Origin: an uncultured Actinomycetes bacterium
GTDB taxonomy: Bacteria > Actinomycetota > Acidimicrobiia > Acidimicrobiales > Microtrichaceae
Reading direction: 5' to 3'
DNA length: 64,000 nt
Assembly (NCBI GenBank): GCA_903852755.1
Contig: CAINRS010000002.1
Coordinates: forward strand, 1 to 64,000
The notes beneath the pieces are model-generated. The model had not been told where the DNA came from, ran no database searches, and saw only the letters and a list, made by a program, of their open reading frames with translations. Made by a program: the position numbers and the translations under genes. Shown one piece after another: positions 45,160-52,220 of the stretch. Numbering within the stretch: the first letter of the stretch is position 1; every line of letters starts with the position of its first letter.

Positions 45160-46683
45160 TCAAGTAGGCCACCGGCTCCCGCTGCTCCCCGGACGCCCCG
45201 TGGCCCCCCGGGCACGTTCCGTGGCGCTCCGGCGTCGGAGCAGCTCGGCGGTGAGGAACGATCCGACGGCGCCCAGGGCGAGCGAGACGGGCAGCAGGTC
45301 ACCGGTGGCCTGGGCGGGGGTGGTGCCGCTGCGCCGCTCGATCGTGGCGGTGAGGACCACCGACTCCGAGATCCCGGACCGCTGCTCGAGTTCGCCCCGG
45401 GGGTCGACGATCGCCGAGAACCCGGTCGGAGCGGCCTGCACCAACCACCGGCCCGACTCGGTCGCCCGGAGACGGGACTGGGCGACCTGCTGGGACTGGA
45501 TCTGGGTGAGCCAGTAGCTCGACCCGTTGGTCGGGTTGGCCACGAACTCCCCACCCGCCCGGACACCCTCCCGCACCCGCCGGGAGAAGAACACCTCCCA
45601 GCTGATCGCCACCGCCACCTCTCCGGCCGGGGTGGGGACGGCCGAGGTTCCCGCACCGGGGACCTGGTCCCTCGGCGGGAGCTGGCCGGCGGCGATCGAC
45701 TCGAACAGGCGGCGCAGCGGGACGTACTCGCCGAACGGGACCCGTCGCTCCTTGTCGTAGCGTCCGGTGATCGTCCCGTCCGGGTCGACGACGACCACGT
45801 AGTTCACGAACTCGGACTGGTCGACACCCTCGACGACCCCGACGAGGATCGGTGCCTGCACCCGAGCGGCCTCGCGGCGCAGCCGGTCGACGTACGGGTG
45901 GTCCTCGAGTCGACCCTCGACGTTGACGACGTTCTCGGGCCAGACCACCAGGTCGACCGATCCCGGTTCGATGGTGCCGCTGGCGGCGAGGTGCCGTTCG
46001 AGCACGGGACCCGTGTCCCCCTCGGCGAACCGTGTGCCCTGGGGGCCGCCCCCCTGGACCGCAGCGACCCGCGTGGTGCCGTCGACCTCACCGAGCGGCC
46101 AGGCCGCGCCGAGCAACGCCGTGAGCACCACGGCGGCCAGGATCAGACCGGACGGGCGCCAGCGACCGTGCACGGCCAGGTACAGCGCCGTGCCGAGCGA
46201 GGCGACCGCGCCACCGAGCAGCAGCACCCCGCCGATCGTTGCGATCGGTCGCAGGGGGCCGGCGGCCTGCGTGGTGGCCAGCTCCGACAGCGGCACCCCG
46301 CCGAACGGGGCGTGCAGGAGCCCCCACTCGAGCAGCACGAGCGATGCCGGCAGCAGGACCAGCCGACGCTGGTCCCCCGAGCTGACGACACCGACGAGTC
46401 CGACCAGACCCGCCCAGCCGATGAACACCGCCGCCACGTAGCCCGGTGCCGTGAGCCGCCACATCCACAGGGTCGACGGTGCGAACCAGGCGAGGCCGAC
46501 CAGGTACGACAGTCCGAACCGGGCGGCGGCCGACCGGTCCTCGAGGACCCGGATCCACAGGGCGATCCCGACCAGGGCGAGGGGCCACCACCCCCACGGC
46601 GGCACCGCCAGGCAGATGCAGCCCCCAGCCACCAGCGCGAGCGGTGCACCCAGCGCCCACGACCTGCCGCCCGACGACTCCAC
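45160..46683 (-). CDS. lnt: Apolipoprotein N-acyltransferase (Lnt) homologue with Cys-to-Ser active site
   Basis: A 507-residue membrane protein with about seven TM helices (1-195) and a nitrilase-type domain outside (about 200-460), the layout of Lnt, which N-acylates lipoproteins. The expected Glu is E250 in VVWPENV and the Lys is K311 in GRYDKERRVPFGEY. The nucleophile position, Cys in the usual ICYE, reads ISWE, with S361. A similar substitution has been described for one mycobacterial Lnt homologue. Normal acyl transfer is therefore uncertain. GTG 46683 has GACAAT 6 bases upstream; it heads a five-gene operon. Confidence 0.85.
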   Translation of the reverse strand: MESSGGRSWALGAPLALVAGGCICLAVPPWGWWPLALVGIALWIRVLEDRSAAARFGLSYLVGLAWFAPSTLWMWRLTAPGYVAAVFIGWAGLVGLVGVVSSGDQRRLVLLPASLVLLEWGLLHAPFGGVPLSELATTQAAGPLRPIATIGGVLLLGGAVASLGTALYLAVHGRWRPSGLILAAVVLTALLGAAWPLGEVDGTTRVAAVQGGGPQGTRFAEGDTGPVLERHLAASGTIEPGSVDLVVWPENVVNVEGRLEDHPYVDRLRREAARVQAPILVGVVEGVDQSEFVNYVVVVDPDGTITGRYDKERRVPFGEYVPLRRLFESIAAGQLPPRDQVPGAGTSAVPTPAGEVAVAISWEVFFSRRVREGVRAGGEFVANPTNGSSYWLTQIQSQQVAQSRLRATESGRWLVQAAPTGFSAIVDPRGELEQRSGISESVVLTATIERRSGTTPAQATGDLLPVSLALGAVGSFLTAELLRRRSATERARGATGRPGSSGSRWPT

Positions 46684-46689
46684 CCGTGC

Positions 46690-46742
46690 ATTGTCGCATC
46701 CCCCGGGGCGCGCCCACGGGTCGGCGCGGACCTGCGTAGGGT
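46690..46742. promoter_or_regulatory. Divergent leaderless promoters for lnt and the cytochrome c gene
   Basis: On the minus strand GACAAT (46695-46690) lies 6 bases before GTG 46683. On the plus strand TAGGGT (46737-46742) lies 6 bases before ATG 46749. The two elements are separate, unlike the overlapping pairs elsewhere in the window. Confidence 0.5.
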
Positions 46743-46748
46743 TGTCGC

Positions 46749-47159
46749 ATGGTCCCCCCGTCCCGACTCCCGAAGCTGCTCCGGTGGGTCGCCGGTCCGT
46801 GCGTCGCGGTCGTGCTGGTCGCTGCGTCGGCGGCGTGTTCGGGAGGTGAGGAGTCCTCGGGGCCGCCGGTCACCGGCGCCGCCGCCGAGGGTCAGCAGCT
46901 GTTCCGGACCAACGGGTGCGCTGCGTGCCACAGCGTCGACGGCTCCGACGGCGTCGGGCCGACGCTGCAGGGACTCCTCGGCTCACAGGTCGAGCTGCAG
47001 GGTGGTGGCACCGTCACCGCCGACGAGGCGTACCTCCGTGAGTCGATCGTGAACCCGTCGGCGAAGAAGGTGGCCGGCTACAGCGCCGCCATGCCGGCCC
47101 GGGAACTGAGCCCGAGCGAGGTCGACGCCCTCGTCGCCTACATCTCGGCGCTCCGCTGA
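46749..47159 (+). CDS. Lipoprotein c-type cytochrome
   Basis: A 136-residue mono-heme cytochrome c. A lipoprotein signal ends at C30 (AASAAC), and CAACH at 57-61 binds the heme, with M115 in AAMPARE as the likely second axial ligand. The sequence TFIVNPSAKKVAGYSAAMP-like end resembles the cytochrome c fused to COX2 subunits in other bacteria; here it is a separate lipoprotein. Neighbours SCO1 and a cupredoxin support a role in electron transfer to a terminal oxidase. TAGGGT lies 6 bases before the ATG. Confidence 0.88.
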   Translation: MVPPSRLPKLLRWVAGPCVAVVLVAASAACSGGEESSGPPVTGAAAEGQQLFRTNGCAACHSVDGSDGVGPTLQGLLGSQVELQGGGTVTADEAYLRESIVNPSAKKVAGYSAAMPARELSPSEVDALVAYISALR

Positions 47160-47205
47160 CCTCCGGGGCCTGGATCCGAGCCTCGAGCTGGACGAGCGCC
47201 GCCAC

Positions 47206-48075
47206 GTGCACCCCACGACCGGGACCCCCCGCCCCACACCGACCCGTGTCCCGACGACGCGTCCCGCGGGCAGGACGCTGGCCCGCACGGTGTTGGTCCG
47301 TGCGCTGTCCCGCACGGTGTTGGTCCGTGCGCTGTCCCGCACGGTGTTGGTCCGTGCGCTGTCCCGCACGGTGTTGGTCCGTGCGCTGTTCCTCGGCACG
47401 GTGATCCTCGCGGCGGCGTCCTCCGGCGCCGTGCTCGCGGCCTGCTCGAGCGACACCGACGCCGCCGAACCCTTCAGCGGCTACACGCGCTCACCGGCTG
47501 CCGACGTGTCCTCGGTGTCGATCCCGGCCGTCGGGGGCGGTGGCGGGGACTCGTTCGTCCCGGTCCCCGGGTCGCTCCGGCTCGTGTTCTTCGGGTTCAC
47601 GTCGTGTCCGGACGTCTGCCCGACGACGCTGTCGGATCTGCGCCGGGGCATCGCCGGACTCGACGCCGGTGACCGGGAGCGCGTCGGGGTCGACGTGGTC
47701 ACCGTCGATCCGGCCCGTGATCTGCCCGAGGTGCTCGACGCGTACGTCCGGGGGTTCCTCCCCGACGCCACGACGCACCGCACCGACGATCCCGACCTGC
47801 TGCGTCGATCTGCGGACGCCTTCGGGGTGGACTACTCGGTGCGAACCCGTCCGGACGGGGCGCCGGAGGTGTCCCACTCCGGGGACGTCCTCGTGGTCGA
47901 CGACACCGGGACGGTGGTCCTGGCCTGGCCCCGCGGCACCGGGTCGTCCCGGATCACCGGTGACCTCGAGCGCCTGCTCCAGGGTGAGCGGCCGGTGTCC
48001 GCGACGGGTGGCCCCCCGCCCGAGCGGACCGGCTCCGGCGAGTCCGACCACGCGGACCACCGTCCGGGGGCCTGA
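47206..48075 (+). CDS. SCO1/SenC-type copper chaperone lipoprotein with N-terminal repeats
   Basis: Delivers copper to cytochrome c oxidase at the outer face of the membrane. The thioredoxin-like domain has TSCPDVCP with C134 and C138 (CxxxC) and a later histidine in EVSHSGDVLVVDD. A lipobox ends at C80. In front of it, four copies of RTVLVRALS (residues 27-62) precede the hydrophobic core. Each copy carries an in-frame GTG; a start at the last one (47371) would give a compact, conventional lipoprotein signal, so the true start is open between 47206 and 47371. The long start is kept here with that warning. Confidence 0.8.
   Translation: MHPTTGTPRPTPTRVPTTRPAGRTLARTVLVRALSRTVLVRALSRTVLVRALSRTVLVRALFLGTVILAAASSGAVLAACSSDTDAAEPFSGYTRSPAADVSSVSIPAVGGGGGDSFVPVPGSLRLVFFGFTSCPDVCPTTLSDLRRGIAGLDAGDRERVGVDVVTVDPARDLPEVLDAYVRGFLPDATTHRTDDPDLLRRSADAFGVDYSVRTRPDGAPEVSHSGDVLVVDDTGTVVLAWPRGTGSSRITGDLERLLQGERPVSATGGPPPERTGSGESDHADHRPGA
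47284..47391 (+). repeat. Four 27-bp direct repeats, each a perfect 7-bp hairpin
   Basis: Units at 47284, 47311, 47338 and 47365. Each reads CGCACGG, TGTTGGT, CCGTGCG and then CTGTCC (last copy CTGTTC). CGCACGG and CCGTGCG pair perfectly round a 7-base loop, so the array can form four successive stem-loops in DNA or RNA. Each unit encodes RTVLVRALS in the SCO1 frame. Confidence 0.95.
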
Positions 48076-48087
48076 GGTGTCGGACCG

Positions 48088-48480
48088 GTGAGGACGCATC
48101 GCCCAACCCGGCTCGTCGGAGCGGTCCTGGTGACGCTGGCCGTCCTCGGGGTCGTGGGCTGCGCCTCCGGCGACGGTGAGGTGCGGGTCGAACTGCGCGA
48201 CGACGCCGCAGCGGTGGTCCACGAGTTCGTCGTGCCGACGGGTACCGAGGCGCTCCTCGACGCGGGTGGGACCGTCGAGGTCGTCCCGCAGGTGCTCGAG
48301 GTCCGGGTCGGTGACTCCATCAGGATCCGCAACGACGACGTGTCGACCGCGCAGGTCGGGATCTTCAACGTGCGCGCGGGCGAGACGGTGACCATGGAGT
48401 TCACCTCGCCGGGTGAACTCGTCGGCGAGTGCGACGTGCACCCGAGCGGCGAGTTCCGGATCCGGGTCAGTCGAGCCTGA
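48088..48480 (+). CDS. Cupredoxin-like lipoprotein
   Basis: A 130-residue lipoprotein: signal peptide with lipobox ending at C25 (VVGCASG), then a single beta-rich domain with VRVGDSIRIRNDDVSTAQVGIFNVRAGETVTMEF and a C-terminal GELVGECDVHPSGEF, where a Cys and a His could bind copper. The ligand set is not complete by eye, so copper binding is a guess. It follows SCO1 by 12 bp, and its 3' end overlaps that of the convergent hemG-type gene by 14 bp. A role in copper handling for the oxidase is inferred from context. Confidence 0.78.
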   Translation: MRTHRPTRLVGAVLVTLAVLGVVGCASGDGEVRVELRDDAAAVVHEFVVPTGTEALLDAGGTVEVVPQVLEVRVGDSIRIRNDDVSTAQVGIFNVRAGETVTMEFTSPGELVGECDVHPSGEFRIRVSRA

Positions 48481-49864
48481 GCAACGACCGGACTGCGGTG
48501 CGGCCGGAACGGATGCTCGCCGGGATGCCCACGCCCCGGTAACACATCCCGGCGACCCGGACCCCCGGGGCGTCGCGGCCGAGCGCCTCGTCGATCCGCA
48601 GGACGCGCTGTGCGTGGCCGACCTCGTACTGGGGGAACGCGTCGGTCCACCGGCTCACCCGGGTCGCCCGCGGTGGGGCGCTGATGCCCATGGTCGTGCG
48701 CAGGTCGTCGAGCAGACGCTCCGTGACCTCTGCGTCGGTCCGGCGGTCGACCTCGGTGTCGCCGGCGTGGCCCGCCGAGACCCGGAGCACGACGTGCCGG
48801 CCGTCGTCCCAGTGCGCCCACTTGGACGACCCCCACGACGCAGCGGTCAGCAGCAGCCCGGCGTCACGGGGCACCAGGAAACCGGACCCGTCGAGCGGGC
48901 CCGGCACGTCCGCTGCGTCGAGGACGAACGTGACCAGCACGACGGTGGTCGTCGGGATGGCCCGGAGCTCGTCGGCGGCGGTGCCACTCAGGTCCGAGAC
49001 GATTCCTGCGGCGTGTCGGGCGGGCGTGGCGACCACCACGGCGTCGGCGGTGACCACGTCGTCGGGCCCGTGGACCGTGACCGAGCCGTCCCGGGCCCCG
49101 ATCCGCTCGACCGGGCGGCCGGTCCGCAGGTCCGCACCCCGGGCGCGGAGCTGTTCGACGAGCGTGTCCACGAGCCGGCCGGTGCCGTCACGCAGTCCGG
49201 CGAAGACGGGTCGGTCGTCACTCGACGCACCGGCGGCCCGGCGCAGCGCACCGAGGAGACTGTCGCCCCGTCGGGCGGCCTCGGCCAGCTGCGGTGCGAC
49301 GGACTCCAGGCTCAGGCGGTCGACGTCCCCGGCGCTGATCCCTCCGACGAGCGGTCCGACGATCCGGTCGACCACCGGTCGGCCGAGTCGGTCGCCGACG
49401 AACGCACCGATCGAGGTGTCGCCGTCGAGTCCCGGTCCGATGCGTCCCAGGTCGTCGCGGAGCTGCTGCACACCCGACTCGCCGAGCAACGCCCGGGTGG
49501 CGGGGTCCTCCGGATCGAGGGGCACCCCGAGGGTGTGCCGGCCCGGGAGTGGCCGCAGGTCGCCGTCGACCCAGACGAAGGCCCGTCCGCTCGCCGGCGA
49601 CACCAGCTCCTCGCCGAGTCCCAGCTCGTGGCACAGGTCGACGGCGTCGGGCACCCGTGCCAGGAACGCGTCCGCACCCTCGTCGATGCGCAGCACGTCG
49701 CCGTCGACGTGGATCTCCGTCGTCCTGACGAGCCCGCCGAACCGGTCCGATGCCTCGAGGAGCGTCACCTGCGCACCCAGCCCGGTCGCCTCCCACGCCG
49801 CTGCGAGCCCGGTGACCCCGCCGCCGACGACGACGATCCGCACGGGAACGGGTGGGACGCTCAC
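48467..49864 (-). CDS. hemG: Coproporphyrinogen III oxidase (HemG/HemY type, CgoX)
   Basis: A 465-residue FAD enzyme with the Rossmann motif VVGGGVTGLAAAWEA at the N-terminus, the LLEASDRFGGLVRT segment, and the C-terminal GVRVAGMCYRGVGIPASIRSGRTAV flavin-binding block. In organisms with HemQ this HemY-family enzyme oxidises coproporphyrinogen III to coproporphyrin III. It follows hemH with a GTGA overlap, forming the end of a hemE-hemH-hemG operon. Start GTG 49864 is fixed by that overlap. Confidence 0.9.
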   Translation of the reverse strand: MSVPPVPVRIVVVGGGVTGLAAAWEATGLGAQVTLLEASDRFGGLVRTTEIHVDGDVLRIDEGADAFLARVPDAVDLCHELGLGEELVSPASGRAFVWVDGDLRPLPGRHTLGVPLDPEDPATRALLGESGVQQLRDDLGRIGPGLDGDTSIGAFVGDRLGRPVVDRIVGPLVGGISAGDVDRLSLESVAPQLAEAARRGDSLLGALRRAAGASSDDRPVFAGLRDGTGRLVDTLVEQLRARGADLRTGRPVERIGARDGSVTVHGPDDVVTADAVVVATPARHAAGIVSDLSGTAADELRAIPTTTVVLVTFVLDAADVPGPLDGSGFLVPRDAGLLLTAASWGSSKWAHWDDGRHVVLRVSAGHAGDTEVDRRTDAEVTERLLDDLRTTMGISAPPRATRVSRWTDAFPQYEVGHAQRVLRIDEALGRDAPGVRVAGMCYRGVGIPASIRSGRTAVRSLLRLD

Positions 49865-50775
49865 CGTGGCAGCGTCGCTGCGGCGTCGACGACGAGCCGG
49901 GCCAGGTCGGCTGCCACCTCCGGGTCGTCGTTGACCACGTCGGTCCGGGCGAAGGCGAGCCCCCGTTCCCGGGCCGCGGCGGCCGCCTCGATGTCCAGGT
50001 CGTAGAGCACCTCGAGGTGGTCGGCAGTGAACCCCTGGGGGACGACCAGCACACCCTCGGCGGCGCCCGTCTCCGCCAGCTCGGCGATCACCTCGAGGAT
50101 GTCGGGGCCCCGCCACGGCTCGGGGGTCCGGCCTGCGGACTGCCACGCGAGCGCCCAGCCCGACCACTGCTCCAGACCGGCACGATCGGCGATCGCAGCC
50201 GCTGACTCCTGCAGCTGTTCCGGGTAGGGGTCACCTTCGAGCACCCGCTCGGGGAGCGAGTGCGCCGTGAAGACCACGACGGTCCGGTCGGGCAGGTCGG
50301 CGAGCCGGTCGACGACCGAGGCCGCCTGGTGGGCGACGAACCCGGGCGCCAGGTGCCAACGGTCGACCCCGGCGAACGGGATCGGGTCGGCGGCCGCTGC
50401 GGCCCGCTCGTGGTACTGGCCGACGCTGAATCCCGAGTAGTGCGGTGCGAGCACCAGGCCGACGACACCATCGACACCCAGCTCGAGGAGTTCGGCAACG
50501 CCGTCCTCGATGAACGGGTGGGCGTGCTTCTGGCCGAGCCGCACCACGAATTCGCCGGGAGCGATCGCCTCGAGCTGCGCGGCGACGGCGTCGAGCTGTG
50601 CCGCGGTGCGGGCGGCCAGTGGCGAGATGCCGCCGATGGCGTCGTACCGGGCGACCAGGTCGGCGAGCAGCTCGGGCGTGGGTGGCCGGCCCCGTCGGAT
50701 GTGCGTGTAGTACGCCTCGACGTCCTCCGGGCTCGCCGGTGTGCCGTAGGCCATCACCACCACTCCGGTCGTCAC
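49861..50775 (-). CDS. hemH: Ferrochelatase (coproporphyrin ferrochelatase, CpfC)
   Basis: Inserts Fe2+ into coproporphyrin III. The 304-residue protein has the conserved histidine H172 in FTAHSLPERV and the glutamate E255 in FTADHLEVLYD. The N-terminus VVMAYGTPASPEDVEAYYTHIRRGR is typical of the soluble HemH of Gram-positive bacteria. GTG 50775 overlaps the hemE stop and its own stop overlaps hemG, so translation is likely coupled. No membrane anchor is seen. Confidence 0.92.
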   Translation of the reverse strand: MTTGVVVMAYGTPASPEDVEAYYTHIRRGRPPTPELLADLVARYDAIGGISPLAARTAAQLDAVAAQLEAIAPGEFVVRLGQKHAHPFIEDGVAELLELGVDGVVGLVLAPHYSGFSVGQYHERAAAAADPIPFAGVDRWHLAPGFVAHQAASVVDRLADLPDRTVVVFTAHSLPERVLEGDPYPEQLQESAAAIADRAGLEQWSGWALAWQSAGRTPEPWRGPDILEVIAELAETGAAEGVLVVPQGFTADHLEVLYDLDIEAAAAARERGLAFARTDVVNDDPEVAADLARLVVDAAATLPR

Positions 50776-51824
50776 GGCGCCACCTCCGCGTCTCCGTCGT
50801 CCTCGCCGTGGACCAGGTCCACGAGGCGCTCGAGCGTCGCCGGGTCGGTCTCGGGCAGGACACCGTGCCCCAGGTTGAACACGTGGTGCGAGCCGCCTCC
50901 CGCGCGCAGCACCGACCGCGCGGCCGGCGCGGTCGCCGCCCACCCGGCTGCGACGAGCGCCGGGTCCAGGTTGCCCTGCAGCACCGTCCCCTCGGGGACG
51001 CGGGTCCGGGCGACGTCGAGCGGCGTCCGCCAGTCGACGCCGACGACCTCGGCTCCCGCACGGGCCATCAGGCCGAGGAGTTCACCCGTCGACACCCCGA
51101 AGTGGATCCGGGGTACGCCCAGGTCGGCCACGGCGGAGAGGACCTTGGTGCTCGCCGGCAGCACGTAGCGCTCGTAGTCCGCCGGGCTGAGCGCCCCGGC
51201 CCACGAGTCGAACAGCTGCACGGCGGACGCACCGTGGGCGACCTGCGAGCGCAGCGAGGCGACGGCGAGGTCGGCCAGGCGGTCCAGCAGGTCGAACCAG
51301 AGCGGCTCGTCGGTGTGCATGAGGGCCTTGGTCCGCACCCACGTCCGCGTCGGTCGACCCTCGATCAGGTAGCTCGCCACGGTGAACGGTGCCCCGGCGA
51401 ACCCGATCAGGGGGACCGGGAGTTCGGCGAGGAGCAGGTCGACGGTCTCGAGCACGTAGGGCGTGTCCACCTCGGGCTCGAGCGGTCGGAGTCGCTGCAG
51501 GTCGGCCCGACTGCGGAACGGCTGTTCCACCACCGGACCGATGCCGGGGGCCACGTCGACCCCGAAGCCGATGGCGTGCACCGGCGTCACGATGTCGGAG
51601 TACAGGATCGCAGCGTCGACGCCGTAGCGGCGGACGGGCTGCAGGGTGATCTCGCACGACAGGTCGGGCTGGGCGATCGCGTCGAGGATGGTCCCGGTCC
51701 CGCGCACGGCGCGGTACTCGGGCAGCGACCGACCCGCCTGACGCATGAACCACACCGGTGTACGGGGCGGGTCCAGCCCGCGGCAGGTCCGCACGAAGGC
51801 GCTGTCGTCGTGCCGGTGGGCCAC
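50772..51824 (-). CDS. hemE: Uroporphyrinogen decarboxylase
   Basis: Makes coproporphyrinogen III from uroporphyrinogen III by four decarboxylations. The 350-residue protein has the signature VWFMRQAGRSLPEYR at about 25-40, AILYSDIVTPVHAIG, and VPEGTVLQGNLDPALV near the end, with the catalytic aspartate in the ILYSD segment. TACGTT ends 6 bases before GTG 51824, so the hem operon probably starts with a leaderless mRNA. It is first in the hemE-hemH-hemG order. Confidence 0.95.
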   Translation of the reverse strand: MAHRHDDSAFVRTCRGLDPPRTPVWFMRQAGRSLPEYRAVRGTGTILDAIAQPDLSCEITLQPVRRYGVDAAILYSDIVTPVHAIGFGVDVAPGIGPVVEQPFRSRADLQRLRPLEPEVDTPYVLETVDLLLAELPVPLIGFAGAPFTVASYLIEGRPTRTWVRTKALMHTDEPLWFDLLDRLADLAVASLRSQVAHGASAVQLFDSWAGALSPADYERYVLPASTKVLSAVADLGVPRIHFGVSTGELLGLMARAGAEVVGVDWRTPLDVARTRVPEGTVLQGNLDPALVAAGWAATAPAARSVLRAGGGSHHVFNLGHGVLPETDPATLERLVDLVHGEDDGDAEVAP

Positions 51825-51859
51825 GGGTGGAACGTACCCGCCACCCCTAGGGTGGAGCC

Positions 51860-52108
51860 ATGCGACGATCGATCGACGACGCCGTGGTCCCCGAGGCCCC
51901 CACCGACGACCCGACCCCGGCGTCGTGCTGGTCGGTGGGGATCTCCGACGACTACGACGACGATCTGCCGAGGGTGTGGGTCACCGTCGAGGAGCAGGGG
52001 GCGGCGGGGACGGGTGTCGTGCTGCACCTCGACGGTGACGGGGCGCGCCGACTGCGGCTCGCGCTCGCCTCGGCGCTCGGGGAGCTCGGCGAGGAACGCG
52101 GCCGCTGA
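51860..52108 (+). CDS. Small hypothetical protein
   Basis: An 82-residue acidic protein with no recognised family. It has a probable single beta-alpha fold: VGISDDYDDDLPRVWVTVEEQG, GVVLHLDGDGARRLRLALASALGEL. TAGGGT ends 6 bases before ATG 51860, which argues that it is expressed. Its TGA stop lies inside the first unit of a 14-bp tandem repeat. It diverges from hemE, with 35 bp between starts. Confidence 0.6.
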   Translation: MRRSIDDAVVPEAPTDDPTPASCWSVGISDDYDDDLPRVWVTVEEQGAAGTGVVLHLDGDGARRLRLALASALGELGEERGR

Positions 52109-52156
52109 ACCCGGGCCGCTGAACCCGGGCCGCTGAACCCGGGCCGCTGAACCCGG
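52101..52156. repeat. Four 14-bp tandem repeats (GCCGCTGAACCCGG)
   Basis: Four identical copies run from the end of the small hypothetical gene to just before the TAGGAT (52171-52176) -10 of the helicase gene. CCCGGG palindromes form at each junction. A role in termination or as a variable-length spacer upstream of the promoter is possible. Confidence 0.9.
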
Positions 52157-52220
52157 GCCGTCGCGACGGGTAGGATCGCTGACTCCCCGAGAGCCGCCGA
52201 CCCGGAGCTGAGGACCGAGC

